Notes: generated by a model from the letters alone, not told the origin. DNA of 64,000 bases from Desulfocapsa sp050291935 (GCA_050291935.1 JBNKKR010000014.1:1-64000); one strand, 5' to 3'; shown: positions 45,019 through 54,202, counted from the stretch's first letter. Numbers and translations: made by a program.

Positions 45019-45405
45019 TTACTTTTTTTTGTACACAACCTCCGGGTCAAAAACCCGCTCACCTGTGACTTCTAAACCATCATCTTTGACAACACGGTAA
45101 AAACAGGACTCATAGCCTTTATGGCATGCAGCGCCGCCAATTTGTTCCACCTTATACACAACCGTATCCTGGTCGCAATCAACCAAAATTTCCTTTATCA
45201 GCTGCACATGCCCAGAAGATTCGCCCTTAAGCCAGAGCTGTTTTCTAGACCTGCTCCAATAATGCGCCTTACCCGTTTGCAGCGTTTTCTCCCAGGATTG
45301 TTTATTAATGTATGCAAGCATTAACACCGTACCACTCTTTGCATCTTGGACTATTGCAGGTAACAATCCACCCGCACCTTTTTCAAAATCTAATGCTACT
45401 GTCAC
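45019..45405 (-). CDS. hisI: Phosphoribosyl-AMP cyclohydrolase HisI
   Basis: The 128-residue protein has the metal-site block DCDQDTVVYKVEQIGGAACHKGYESCFYR and KAHYWSRSRKQLWLKGESSG, both diagnostic of the cyclohydrolase. No HisE domain is fused. It opens the purine ring of PR-AMP in the third step of histidine synthesis. The start is GTG, overlapping the stop codon of a 52-residue upstream ORF (GTGA), so translation is probably coupled. Confidence 0.94.
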   Translation of the reverse strand: MTVALDFEKGAGGLLPAIVQDAKSGTVLMLAYINKQSWEKTLQTGKAHYWSRSRKQLWLKGESSGHVQLIKEILVDCDQDTVVYKVEQIGGAACHKGYESCFYRVVKDDGLEVTGERVFDPEVVYKKK

Positions 45406-45560
45406 TTTGAGACCTCTTTTCGAGCCTTTTCCCGTTTACGCTCTTTCTCAACAAACTGAATCATACATGAAGATCTGGTTTGGCAATAGTCGTCGGGATG
45501 GCGACACACTGCCGTCTCAGAATCCATTGTTTCCTTATACTTTTCACACTGCAACTGCAT
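45402..45560 (-). CDS. Tiny four-cysteine protein coupled to hisI
   Basis: Minus strand from the ATG at 45560 encodes 52 residues starting MQLQCEKYKE, with cysteines at 5, 19, 26 and 32 and a very basic/charged C-terminal helix. TAGGAG lies about eight bases before the ATG, and the TGA overlaps the hisI GTG, so the frame is well supported despite its size. Cys spacing C-x6-C-x5-C and the first C-x-x-Y match the 61-residue protein at 11017 (C-x6-C-x6-C). A small metal-binding protein is likely; its role in this operon is unknown. Confidence 0.7.
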   Translation of the reverse strand: MQLQCEKYKETMDSETAVCRHPDDYCQTRSSCMIQFVEKERKREKARKEVSK

Positions 45561-45788
45561 ATGTTACTCTCCTACGTAACCACTCATTTTAATAAAAAGA
45601 AGCGCAGTCTAGGACTCTCTATCACTTTTGTCAAGAAACAGCTTTCCTGTTGCAAATTATTGCCAAAGCCATGGGAATAGTATAAGCTTTTGCCGTGGAA
45701 GTTGGGCAAACAGCTGCCTACTAACACCGACCATAAATTATAAGTTACTAATTAAAGAGATAATCTATATTCCAGGAGTTACAGTACC

Positions 45789-46229
45789 ATGAAACAAGTT
45801 GAAGCAAATGATACTGTCGTTGTTAGCTATGTCGGTAGCCTTGATAACGAAACGGTTTTCGAAACCATCAAAGAATCAAATCCCAAGGAGGTGGATCTTG
45901 GTAGTGAAAATACCCCCCTTCCTTTTAAGACAGAATTAGTTGGTATGCGGGTCGGTGAAGTAAGGAAAATCAAACTCAAACCTGAACAGGGGGAATATGG
46001 TGTTCGGCGTGGAGATCTCCTCCATCAAATACCGAAAAAACAATTTACCGATAAAATCACCCCCAAAATTGGGCTTATTCTTTCCATGGACGTGGAACGT
46101 GATGGCGTAAGCCACCAGGTTCCTGCTACCATAGTCGAAGTAAACAATGATACGATTACAATCGATTACAATCATCCCCTTGCAGGGCATCCACTAAACT
46201 ATGAAATTAAAATCCTGGATATCAAATAA
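45789..46229 (+). CDS. SlyD-like FKBP peptidyl-prolyl isomerase
   Basis: The 146-residue protein has an FKBP core beginning VEANDTVVVSYVGSLDNETVFET, the inserted chaperone-like segment (about 65-120) and the hallmark end YNHPLAGHPLNYEIKI. SlyD-type proteins isomerise proline bonds and act as chaperones. The His-rich metal tail of enteric SlyD is missing. CAGGAG precedes the ATG. Confidence 0.9.
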   Translation: MKQVEANDTVVVSYVGSLDNETVFETIKESNPKEVDLGSENTPLPFKTELVGMRVGEVRKIKLKPEQGEYGVRRGDLLHQIPKKQFTDKITPKIGLILSMDVERDGVSHQVPATIVEVNNDTITIDYNHPLAGHPLNYEIKILDIK

Positions 46230-46250
46230 AACATTTTATTTATTTCTTTC

Positions 46251-46286
46251 TTTCAAAAATCACGCATTACCGCGTGGTTTTTGAAA
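46251..46286 (+). terminator. Terminator-like hairpin after the SlyD-like gene
   Basis: TTTCAAAAATCACGC pairs with GCGTGGTTTTTGAAA (one T-G pair) around ATTACC. The core CACGC/GCGTG is followed by five Ts, as in an intrinsic terminator. Confidence 0.7.
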
Positions 46287-46385
46287 AAAATTCGTTTCTA
46301 CTCCAATCTAGTTAAAGAACCTATTCTTCCTTTATTTGCTTTCTTTTTTAAAAATTCCTGTACATTCAAAGAACCCTATGTATAG

Positions 46386-46417
46386 AATTAATTAGCTTAT
46401 TTTTGAGCTAATTAATT
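46386..46417. promoter_or_regulatory. Inverted repeat in the che leader (12 bp arms)
   Basis: AATTAATTAGCT and AGCTAATTAATT are perfect inverted arms around TATTTTTG, 74 bp before the cheA start. It may be an operator or an mRNA hairpin. I see no c-di-GMP riboswitch core in 46287-46490. Confidence 0.5.
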
Positions 46418-46490
46418 TATAGGTAAAGATTGGGGAATTGCACAATAATTCCCTTTTAACCTCCTACTTTTTTCCTGAAGGAGCGGGTAT

Positions 46491-49370
46491 ATGCAAATTG
46501 AAGATGATGAGATACTCCAGGGTTTTGTAGAAGAATCACTTGAGCACCTGGCAGACATCGAAAATGATCTGCTTGAGATTGAAGAGGGTGGTGAAAACAT
46601 CAATGAAGATCTGGTCAATAAAGTCTTCCGTGCTGCTCACTCCATTAAAGGTGGTGCAGGTTTTATGGGACTTACGGTCATCCAGGATCTTGCCCATGCC
46701 ATGGAGAATGTGCTTGGATTAATCAGAAGTTGTAAGCTGGTTCCCACTCCAGAAGTCATAAATGTTTTACTACAGGGGTCTGATAAACTCAACACCATGA
46801 TTGAAGATGTCAGTAACTCAAATGAGTACAACATTGAGGAACATCTGGTCCCCCTGGATGCAATCTACAAAGGAGAACACATCTCGCCAGCTCCTGCAGC
46901 TCCTGTTCAGGAAGCTCCAGCTGTGGAAGAAGCGCCAGCGCCTGCTGCTGTAGAAGAGGCTCCGGTCGTTGAAGAAGAGGCGCAAGCAGCACCTGAAGCC
47001 AAGGTTGAAACGGCGGCTCCAATTGTTGAAGAAACAGCTCCTCCCCCACCACCGGAACCGGAACCAGTGGCCCCAGCACCACCCAACCCTAAGCCACAAC
47101 CGCTCCAGCAGAAAACCTCGTCAACAGCCCCTGCTGACAAAAAGCCCGCAACAAAGGTTAAGGTGGATTCAAGTATTCGCGTCCACGTGAGTCTTCTTGA
47201 TTCATTAATGACCCTTGCCGGAGAGTTGGTACTGAGCAGGAATCAGCTTTTACAAACCATAGCTTCCGATGACGTAAGAAACGCAGAAAGCGTTGGACAA
47301 CGAATTGATCTTATCACTTCTGAGTTGCAGGAAGCGATCATGCTCACCAGGATGCAACCCATTGGCAACGTCTTTGGTAAATTTCCACGGGTGGTACGGG
47401 ATCTTTCAAGTAAACTTGGAAAAAATATTGAACTGACCATTGTTGGAAAAGACGTAGAGCTTGATAAAACAATTATTGAGTCAATTAACGACCCACTGAC
47501 CCATCTGGTACGTAACTCCGTTGATCATGGTATCGAAAAACCTGGGGACAGAGCGGCCCTTGGCAAACCTCAAAAAGGAACTGTTACCCTTAAGGCATAC
47601 CATGCCGCTGGTCAGGTAGTTATTGAAATTACCGATGATGGTAAAGGCCTTGACGGTGAACTCTTGGCGCAAAAAGCCATCGAAAAAGATTTGCTCACCC
47701 CTGAACAGGTCCAGGGGATGTCAGCCCAGGACAAGGTAAATCTTATCTTCCTACCCGGATTTTCCATGGCAAAGGAGGTAACCGACGTTTCAGGAAGGGG
47801 CGTTGGTATGGATGTGGTCAAGACCAATCTTGATCAACTGGGGGGACAGGTCGATATTATATCAGAAGTCGGCATGGGTACCACCATATCCATCAAACTT
47901 CCCCTTACGCTGGCAATTATTCCTTGTCAAATTATTATGACTGGTGGTGAACGATACGCCATCCCACAGGTGAACCTTGAAGAGTTACTTCGCATCCCTG
48001 CAAGTCAGGTAAAAGACAGAGTGGAGCGTGTAGGAAATGCTGAGGTTGTCAGATTGCGCGGGAACCTCCTCCCCCTTATTCGTCTTTCCGATACCCTCGG
48101 AATTAACAGGACTTACCTTGATCCAGAGTCGAACCAATACAAGGAGGATAGAAGGGAAAGAATTTCCGATCGTAGGGGATTTGATAGTGAAAACGGTAAT
48201 ACAGATACAAACAAAGATATCGACAAAGAACGTGAGCAAGAGGATCGTCGCGTTGCTGCTGCCAGTGCCCTTAATATCGTTGTTGTTTCAAACGGCTCCA
48301 TGAAATACGGGCTAATAGTTGATAAATTACAGGATTCTGAAGAAATTGTTATTAAACCTCTTGGAAAACATTTGCAAAACTGCAAGGGGTATGCAGGGGC
48401 AACCATCATGGGTGATGGCCGCATCGCCCTTATTCTTGATGTGACCAACCTGGCCGTTATGGCAAAACTGACCTCCATGGATGGTTCAGACAGAGCGGCT
48501 GAAGTTGCCCATGCTGCTGAAGAGATGATCCGTGCCAAGAAGGATAAGCAGGCACTTCTTACATTCCGCAGCTCTGAAGAAGAACAGTTTGCAGTTCCCC
48601 TAAACCAGGTAGAACGTATCGAAAAAATAAAACGCTCTGATATTGAAGAACTTGGTGGTAAACGAGTTATGCAATACAGAGGAGGAAGTTTGTCTCTTAT
48701 CACCGTTGATGATGTTGCCATGGTTCAACCCATTGCCGATCATGATGACTTGCTGGTTATTGTATTTAATATTGCAAACCATATCGTGGGATTATTGGCC
48801 ATTGGTCCCATTGATGCCCTGCAAATTAATGTGAACATTGATGCGGTGACATTAAGTCAGACGGGTATTATGGGATCAGCAATTATTGATGGCCAGACTA
48901 CCATGTTGGTTGATATTTTTCAGATTGTAGACACCCTCTTTCCTGAGTGGTTTGAAGATCAGGAAGTCTATGAAGCTCCGGAGGAAGGAGGGTCAGTTCC
49001 CACAATTCTTATTGCTGAAGATTCCAACTTTTTCAGAACTCAGGTGTGCAATTATATGACCGAATCCGGATATGAAGTCATTGAAGGTGAAGATGGCCAG
49101 ATTGCCTGGGATCTTCTCCAAGAGCATGGTGATGAAATCACCATTGTCGTAACCGATATTGAAATGCCCAATATGAATGGTTTTGAGCTCACAGAAACGA
49201 TCCGTAAGGATTCCCGTTTTAAAGAGATGCCGGTAATTGCCCTCACCACGCTGGCCGGTGAAGAAGATATTGCCAAAGGCAAAGAAGTTGGCGTCAATGA
49301 GTACCACATAAAGCTTGATAAGGAAAAACTTATGGCCTCGGTTCATCATTATGTAAAACAGAAACATTAA
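46491..49370 (+). CDS. cheA: CheA histidine kinase with CheW-like and C-terminal receiver domains
   Basis: The 959-residue protein reads Hpt (1-110; His50 in AAHSIKGGAG), a long Ala/Pro/Glu linker (about 125-220), dimerisation and ATPase domains (about 228-480; NDPLTHLVRNSVDHGIE, GRGVGMDVVKTNL), a CheW-like domain with a charged insertion (Arg/Asp/Asn/Lys-rich, about 545-590), a second CheW-like stretch (about 690-820), and a receiver (836-955; Asp889 in VTDIEMPNMNG). This hybrid layout is common in CheA of the F/alternative or Tfp classes. It phosphorylates the CheB and response-regulator partners encoded downstream. Confidence 0.93.
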   Translation: MQIEDDEILQGFVEESLEHLADIENDLLEIEEGGENINEDLVNKVFRAAHSIKGGAGFMGLTVIQDLAHAMENVLGLIRSCKLVPTPEVINVLLQGSDKLNTMIEDVSNSNEYNIEEHLVPLDAIYKGEHISPAPAAPVQEAPAVEEAPAPAAVEEAPVVEEEAQAAPEAKVETAAPIVEETAPPPPPEPEPVAPAPPNPKPQPLQQKTSSTAPADKKPATKVKVDSSIRVHVSLLDSLMTLAGELVLSRNQLLQTIASDDVRNAESVGQRIDLITSELQEAIMLTRMQPIGNVFGKFPRVVRDLSSKLGKNIELTIVGKDVELDKTIIESINDPLTHLVRNSVDHGIEKPGDRAALGKPQKGTVTLKAYHAAGQVVIEITDDGKGLDGELLAQKAIEKDLLTPEQVQGMSAQDKVNLIFLPGFSMAKEVTDVSGRGVGMDVVKTNLDQLGGQVDIISEVGMGTTISIKLPLTLAIIPCQIIMTGGERYAIPQVNLEELLRIPASQVKDRVERVGNAEVVRLRGNLLPLIRLSDTLGINRTYLDPESNQYKEDRRERISDRRGFDSENGNTDTNKDIDKEREQEDRRVAAASALNIVVVSNGSMKYGLIVDKLQDSEEIVIKPLGKHLQNCKGYAGATIMGDGRIALILDVTNLAVMAKLTSMDGSDRAAEVAHAAEEMIRAKKDKQALLTFRSSEEEQFAVPLNQVERIEKIKRSDIEELGGKRVMQYRGGSLSLITVDDVAMVQPIADHDDLLVIVFNIANHIVGLLAIGPIDALQINVNIDAVTLSQTGIMGSAIIDGQTTMLVDIFQIVDTLFPEWFEDQEVYEAPEEGGSVPTILIAEDSNFFRTQVCNYMTESGYEVIEGEDGQIAWDLLQEHGDEITIVVTDIEMPNMNGFELTETIRKDSRFKEMPVIALTTLAGEEDIAKGKEVGVNEYHIKLDKEKLMASVHHYVKQKH

Positions 49371-49393
49371 GAACTGCCGTTTGGAAATGCTTA

Positions 49394-49540
49394 CTAGGAG
49401 CTTGTCCGAGAATAGCAATTTTTCTACAAATCGAGGCGTTTTGAAAATTTTACCACAGGCATATACCTAATATTCCGAGGATAAAATTTTCAAAACAACG
49501 AAGAGTTGGGGGGAAAGGGCATTTTCGGACAGTCTCCTAG
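49394..49540. repeat. 147 bp nested palindromic element, copy 2
   Basis: The ends match as inverted repeats: CTAGGAGCTTGTCCGAGAAT on the left and CTAGGAGACTGTCCGAAAAT from the right on the other strand. An inner dyad of 15 identical bases (GTTTTGAAAATTTTA and its complement) flanks the core CATATACCTAATAT, nearly the same as in copy 1 at 18031-18178. It lies between cheA and cheW. Confidence 0.78.
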
Positions 49541-49578
49541 CTGGCACTATGTAATTGATTTACCATGGAGTGTATACG

Positions 49579-50043
49579 ATGAGTGAAAAGAAAAAGACTG
49601 TTGACGATAATCTCATAGAATTATCAACTTTTTTAGTTGGAGATGCCCTCTGCGGTATGGATATCCTTACGATTCAGGAAATCAACAAGCTGATTGAGAT
49701 GACCACTGTTCCCCAGGCGCCAAACTATGTACTTGGCATTTTAAATCTTCGAGGACAAATAATTACCAGTATAGATCTTGGTAAAAAGTTGGGTCTTGGT
49801 GAGACTGACATGACCCAGGATCCAAGAAACATTATCGTAAACTCAAGAGGTGAACATATCGGCCTTATGGTACGAAAAATCAGCGATGTGGTAACAGCTA
49901 ATAAAGATAAATTCGAACCTCCTCCATCAAATATGGGAGGTATACAGGGGGAATTTTTTACTGGCGTCTATAAAACCGAGGATAAGTTGATTGGTATCCT
50001 TGATGTAAATAAAGTTTTGAAAATGGAAGAAACCGCTCAATGA
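49579..50043 (+). CDS. cheW: CheW chemotaxis adaptor
   Basis: The 154-residue protein is a single CheW domain: LSTFLVGDALCGMDILTIQEINK at the start, VLGILNLRGQIITSIDLGKKLGL in the middle and GILDVNKVLKM at the end. It couples receptors to CheA. I place the start at the ATG at 49579 (GGAG eight bases upstream) rather than the TTG at 49555. It overlaps cheB by 4 bp. Confidence 0.93.
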   Translation: MSEKKKTVDDNLIELSTFLVGDALCGMDILTIQEINKLIEMTTVPQAPNYVLGILNLRGQIITSIDLGKKLGLGETDMTQDPRNIIVNSRGEHIGLMVRKISDVVTANKDKFEPPPSNMGGIQGEFFTGVYKTEDKLIGILDVNKVLKMEETAQ

Positions 50044-51176
50044 TAATTGGTAAACCGCTACGAGTTCTTGTGGTAGACGATACCATCGTCTACCGAAAAG
50101 CAGTGTCAGATGTTTTGGAAGAAATTCCAGGGGTACAGGTTGTGGGTGTGGCCCATAATGGAAAAATTGCAATGTCAAAGATTGCAACATTAAAACCTGA
50201 TCTTTTGACCCTTGATATTGAAATGCCGATAATGAACGGCATTGAGGTACTTGATGAAATAAGGAAACACCATCCAAGCGTCGGTGCAGTAATGGTCTCC
50301 ACCTTAACCACCGATGGTGGAGAAATGACCATGAAAGCTCTGGAGCTTGGGGCTTTTGACTTTATTCTCAAACCACAATCCAAAAATCAGGCCGAGAGTA
50401 AAAAACAATTAAAAGATGCGCTTACTCCCATCCTAAAAGAGTTCAGAAGATCTAAGAACGCATCAACACTTCTAGGAGGTAAAAGCACTTTAGCAAAAAG
50501 TGGACCTTCTCTTGGCCAACGAAAAGTCTTTAAACCTCTGCCTAAAAGTGGTGGGGCCGCAACTCCAACACAGAGGACAAAAACTGCGATCCGCAAGGGA
50601 AAATCCGAGATCGTTACCATTGGCATTTCAACGGGTGGTCCCAACGCCCTTGCCAAAATGCTCCCTAAACTTCCAGGCGATTTAGGTGTACCGATACTCA
50701 TTGTCCAGCATATGCCCCCGGTTTTCACAAAATCATTGGCCAACAGCCTCAACGCAAAATGTGCACTTACCGTAAAAGAAGCCGAAGACAGAGAAATAAT
50801 AAAAAATAACACCATATACATTGCCCCTGGTGGTTATCAGACGAAACTGGTAGCCAGCGCAGATGGTACAAATAGACAAATAAAAATCACCCAAGACCCT
50901 CCTGAGAACTCTTGTCGTCCTTCTGCTGACTATCTCTTTCGTTCAGTGGGAGATTATTATGTAGGCCGAACAACAGCAGTTATTATGACAGGAATGGGCT
51001 CTGATGGGACAAAAGGATTACAGGTACTTGCTCAAAAAGGGGCGACAATCATCGCCCAGGATGAAGCCAGTTGTGTTGTTTTTGGAATGCCCAAGGCCCC
51101 CATCGAAACCGGTCTCGCTGATATTGTTGCCCCCTTAGGCCGAATAGCAGATGAAATCGTTAAGACCATCCGTTGA
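50040..51176 (+). CDS. cheB: CheB protein-glutamate methylesterase
   Basis: The 378-residue protein has an N-terminal receiver (about 8-128; DIEMPIMNG) and a C-terminal methylesterase domain with the Ser motif TIGISTGGPNALAKML, QHMPPVFT and the late Asp in MTGMGSDGTKG. It removes methyl groups from chemoreceptors when phosphorylated by CheA. Confidence 0.95.
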   Translation: MIIGKPLRVLVVDDTIVYRKAVSDVLEEIPGVQVVGVAHNGKIAMSKIATLKPDLLTLDIEMPIMNGIEVLDEIRKHHPSVGAVMVSTLTTDGGEMTMKALELGAFDFILKPQSKNQAESKKQLKDALTPILKEFRRSKNASTLLGGKSTLAKSGPSLGQRKVFKPLPKSGGAATPTQRTKTAIRKGKSEIVTIGISTGGPNALAKMLPKLPGDLGVPILIVQHMPPVFTKSLANSLNAKCALTVKEAEDREIIKNNTIYIAPGGYQTKLVASADGTNRQIKITQDPPENSCRPSADYLFRSVGDYYVGRTTAVIMTGMGSDGTKGLQVLAQKGATIIAQDEASCVVFGMPKAPIETGLADIVAPLGRIADEIVKTIR

Positions 51177-51195
51177 CGTGAAGCGCCTATAGATA

Positions 51196-52032
51196 ATGAT
51201 AAAGATAACCCCTCAAGAGCTGAAAAGTGTCGGAAATTATATCCACACTATTTCCGGTATATATCTCGACCCATCAAAGTCGTACCTCTTTGAAACACGC
51301 CTTGGATCAATCGTTGAAGAACACGGCTGTAGCTCCTATGAAGAGTTGCACCAAAAAGCAAAGAGAGACGCAACAAAGCGTATTGAACGTCAAATTATCG
51401 ATGCAATATCCACCAACGAAACCCTTTTCTTTCGCGATACAGGCCCCTTTGAACTGTTAAAGAACAAATTACTCCCTGAAATAATTGACAGGAGATCCTC
51501 TCCCGGTCGAACAAAACCACTTATAAAAATATGGAGTGCAGCCTCTTCCACCGGCCAGGAGCTCTACTCCGTTGCCATGACCATACGGGATCTCCTTGGT
51601 CAGCAGATTAATTCCTATGACTTCAAACTCTTGGGAACTGATATTTCAGACAATGCGCTTAAACAGGCAAGCTATGGAAAATATAATAAATTTGAAATAG
51701 ATCGAGGTCTTAGCAAACCCACTTTACAAAAACATTTTACCCTGTTCGGCGATTCCTGGAAGGTTAAAGATGAGTTGCGAGCCATGGTAAATTTCAGAAA
51801 GCTCAACTTAATGGATTCTTTTATCGGCCTTGGAAAGCACGATATAATCCTGTGCCGCAATGTTGCAATCTACTTTACGCTTCAAGATAGAAAAAAACTC
51901 TTTACTAAGCTTGCTGATTCGTTAGCAGATGACGGTTTTCTCATAATAGGCTCAACAGAATCACTCACTGGAGTTTGCTCACGATTTGTACCCCAAAGGC
52001 ATCTTAGATCTATATTTTATCAGAAAAAATAA
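51196..52032 (+). CDS. cheR: CheR protein-glutamate methyltransferase
   Basis: The 278-residue protein has the CheR N-terminal helical domain, SAM-binding WSAASSTGQELYSVAM and GTDISDNALKQA, and LCRNVAIYFTLQDRKKLF with the NVxIYF motif. It methylates receptor glutamates opposite CheB. It lies 19 bp after cheB. Confidence 0.95.
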   Translation: MIKITPQELKSVGNYIHTISGIYLDPSKSYLFETRLGSIVEEHGCSSYEELHQKAKRDATKRIERQIIDAISTNETLFFRDTGPFELLKNKLLPEIIDRRSSPGRTKPLIKIWSAASSTGQELYSVAMTIRDLLGQQINSYDFKLLGTDISDNALKQASYGKYNKFEIDRGLSKPTLQKHFTLFGDSWKVKDELRAMVNFRKLNLMDSFIGLGKHDIILCRNVAIYFTLQDRKKLFTKLADSLADDGFLIIGSTESLTGVCSRFVPQRHLRSIFYQKK

Positions 52033-52046
52033 AAGGGGCCCTTATA

Positions 52047-52619
52047 ATGAATAACCTTACCATATTAGTTGTTGATGACGATCCCGTTATAAGGAGACTG
52101 CTTGACCAGCGACTGTCCAAAGAGGAATACGAGGTACTGCTTGCAGAAGACGGATATGTTGGCAACGAAATACTGGAAAACTCCCATGTCGATGTGGTGC
52201 TTACAGATCTCATGATGCCAGGGGACATTGGTGGAATAGAAGTTTTAGAATTTGCTAAGGGACTGGACAGAGATATTGAAGTAATCCTGATAACGGCGCA
52301 CTCTTCTGTGAATACTGCCGTTGAGGCAATGAAAAAAGGTGCCGTTGATTATCTTGAAAAACCGATCAACTTCACCGAGCTCTTTCTTCGCCTTGAAAAG
52401 ATTTCCACTGTCCGCTCAATCATGCGCAACGCAGAAGATCTCAGGCAGGCAATGGATGTCACTGAATCCACCGCTGCATATACGATCCAAAACCTTGAAA
52501 TAACTGCATCCACTTTACAAGGTAAACTGGATGCATTGGAAGATATTATCAGTAATGAAGAAGAAAGTGATGGGGCTAAGATTGCAAGAGCAAAAGAAAT
52601 TTTATTTAGTTGGGAATAA
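52047..52619 (+). CDS. Receiver protein with C-terminal helical extension
   Basis: The 190-residue protein has a receiver domain (about 3-120; DDDP at 10-13, phospho-Asp in LTDLMMPGDIGG, Lys in EKPI) and a helical, coiled-coil-like tail (about 125-190) with no output motif. It lies 14 bp after cheR and could be the CheY-like output or a phosphate sink of this Che system. Confidence 0.9.
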   Translation: MNNLTILVVDDDPVIRRLLDQRLSKEEYEVLLAEDGYVGNEILENSHVDVVLTDLMMPGDIGGIEVLEFAKGLDRDIEVILITAHSSVNTAVEAMKKGAVDYLEKPINFTELFLRLEKISTVRSIMRNAEDLRQAMDVTESTAAYTIQNLEITASTLQGKLDALEDIISNEEESDGAKIARAKEILFSWE

Positions 52620-52648
52620 CCAAATAAAAATTTACGATGACCTACAAT

Positions 52649-54202
52649 TTACTGAGCCTTCATCAAAAACGACGTGGATTGATACCCAACTACACCGCTT
52701 ACGTTTGCATCATCTAAAAGTGCACCTTCAAGCTTTGCACCTGTAAGATTTGCTTTTGAAAGATTTGCCTTATACAAATCAGCATTTGAAAGATCCGCAC
52801 CGGAAAGATCAGTGTTACTGAGATTCGCCCCTTTGAGATTCGCATGCTCTAAATCCGCATTGCTAAGATTGGCATTACTTAGATCTGCCCCTTCCAGATC
52901 AACAGCCTCCAAATCTTTTCCATGAAGATCCGCACCTGAAAGATCACAGTCATAACACTTTTCCGTATCAAGCAATAACTCAATATTTGCCATAACCATT
53001 TCACTCAGTTCAATCGTTTGCTTTTCAACCTTGATAACATCACTTGGATTGCTATTAGAAACTTTCTCTACCACCTCGCTTTGATCTTCACTGATACTCG
53101 CTGTTGCATCAGTTGGACGACTAACACTCTTCTCAACCTCTTCTTTATCCGTATTCTTTTCCTGGACAAGGGCAGCTTCAATTTTTTGCGGCTTTTTCCC
53201 AAATAGCGACCCACTATTCTGCCCATCATCTTTTACCAAGTGATCATTGTTGTCTGCAATATCTTCAACGACAGGAGTGTTTTTTGTGCTTTCAGTGCTG
53301 GATTTTAAAGAGCTATCAGCCATCAATGGTTTTTCCAGAGCTTCTTCATCAATATCTGCTGTTGGAGGAACGACTGTTACTTCATTTGTTACCGCTTGCT
53401 CCATAGTATCAGTTGTCTTGGTGCTAGAAACCGCTTGTTCACTCCCCTTTTCTTCAGTTTCCTGTGAATTGCTTTTTGTATCAAGTACAGTGAGCTGCTC
53501 TTTTTTTACAGAAACACTGTTTATGGAAGGAATACCTTTACTTTCCGGAGCGGCCTTACTTTCATTAGGAACAATAGCAGGTTCCGCTTTTACAATGGCC
53601 TCTTCTTCTATCTTCAAAGCTGCTTCTTGTTCCACATTTGCTTTTGCAGTAGTTGTCTCCACCGCAGCAACGGGAGGTGTTTGCTCAAAATCTCTTCTAT
53701 TTGCGATGGAAATTTCTTCTTTTTCCGGTAGATTCTTTGGCTTCACCGTATCTTCCACATATACATTTTCTTCAATATCACTAATATGATCTTCGGCATA
53801 CGGTTGTGTTGCCACCATCTCTCCGTCTAATTTTGCCCCAACCATATATGCTCCTGCCAACGATGCACCGGTAAGATCGGCCCCACTGAGATCCGCACCG
53901 GCAAGATCAGCTCCTCCAAATTCAGTTTCTTTTAGATTTGCATTCTTAAGATTCGCATCTGTTAAGGTCGCAAGAAAAAATGTCGCCCTTGAAAGATTAG
54001 CGCCTTCAAGATTAGCACCGGAAAGATCAAATCTATTCAAATTTGCTCCGCTTAAATCACAACGCGGACATGATTTTTGCTCTGATAAAATCTTAATATT
54101 AGCCTGTACCGTTGTTGAAACAGAAAGTTGTCCAGCAACTAAGGGGCTTGTGATAAATAAAAAATAGAGAAAACAGGTGAAAAAAATCTTTATACCATTC
54201 AT
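52649..54202 (-). CDS. Secreted protein with two Cys-headed pentapeptide-repeat modules
   Basis: A signal peptide (about 1-24, ending LVAG) is followed by module 1 (about 25-135) and module 2 (about 420-517), each opening with ANI..L......CxxCDLSGA(N/D)L and then A(D/N)LxX pentapeptide repeats, which form right-handed beta-helices. Between them lies about 280 residues of Glu/Thr/Val/Ser-rich low-complexity linker. The CxxC heads could be capped by a disulfide or metal. The protein is probably periplasmic or surface-exposed. I use the ATG at 54202 because it starts directly before the signal peptide, after AGGGG; an upstream frame to 54271 has no support. Confidence 0.82.
   Translation of the reverse strand: MNGIKIFFTCFLYFLFITSPLVAGQLSVSTTVQANIKILSEQKSCPRCDLSGANLNRFDLSGANLEGANLSRATFFLATLTDANLKNANLKETEFGGADLAGADLSGADLTGASLAGAYMVGAKLDGEMVATQPYAEDHISDIEENVYVEDTVKPKNLPEKEEISIANRRDFEQTPPVAAVETTTAKANVEQEAALKIEEEAIVKAEPAIVPNESKAAPESKGIPSINSVSVKKEQLTVLDTKSNSQETEEKGSEQAVSSTKTTDTMEQAVTNEVTVVPPTADIDEEALEKPLMADSSLKSSTESTKNTPVVEDIADNNDHLVKDDGQNSGSLFGKKPQKIEAALVQEKNTDKEEVEKSVSRPTDATASISEDQSEVVEKVSNSNPSDVIKVEKQTIELSEMVMANIELLLDTEKCYDCDLSGADLHGKDLEAVDLEGADLSNANLSNADLEHANLKGANLSNTDLSGADLSNADLYKANLSKANLTGAKLEGALLDDANVSGVVGYQSTSFLMKAQ

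Noticed and set aside
45640..45670. Further TGTTGC activator site near slyD
   Set aside because: Only one half-site (TGTTGC followed by ATTGCC after five bases) is present and no sigma-54 box lies nearby.
46287..46490. c-di-GMP riboswitch before cheA
   Set aside because: No conserved GEMM core is visible; the region contains only the simple 12 bp dyad.
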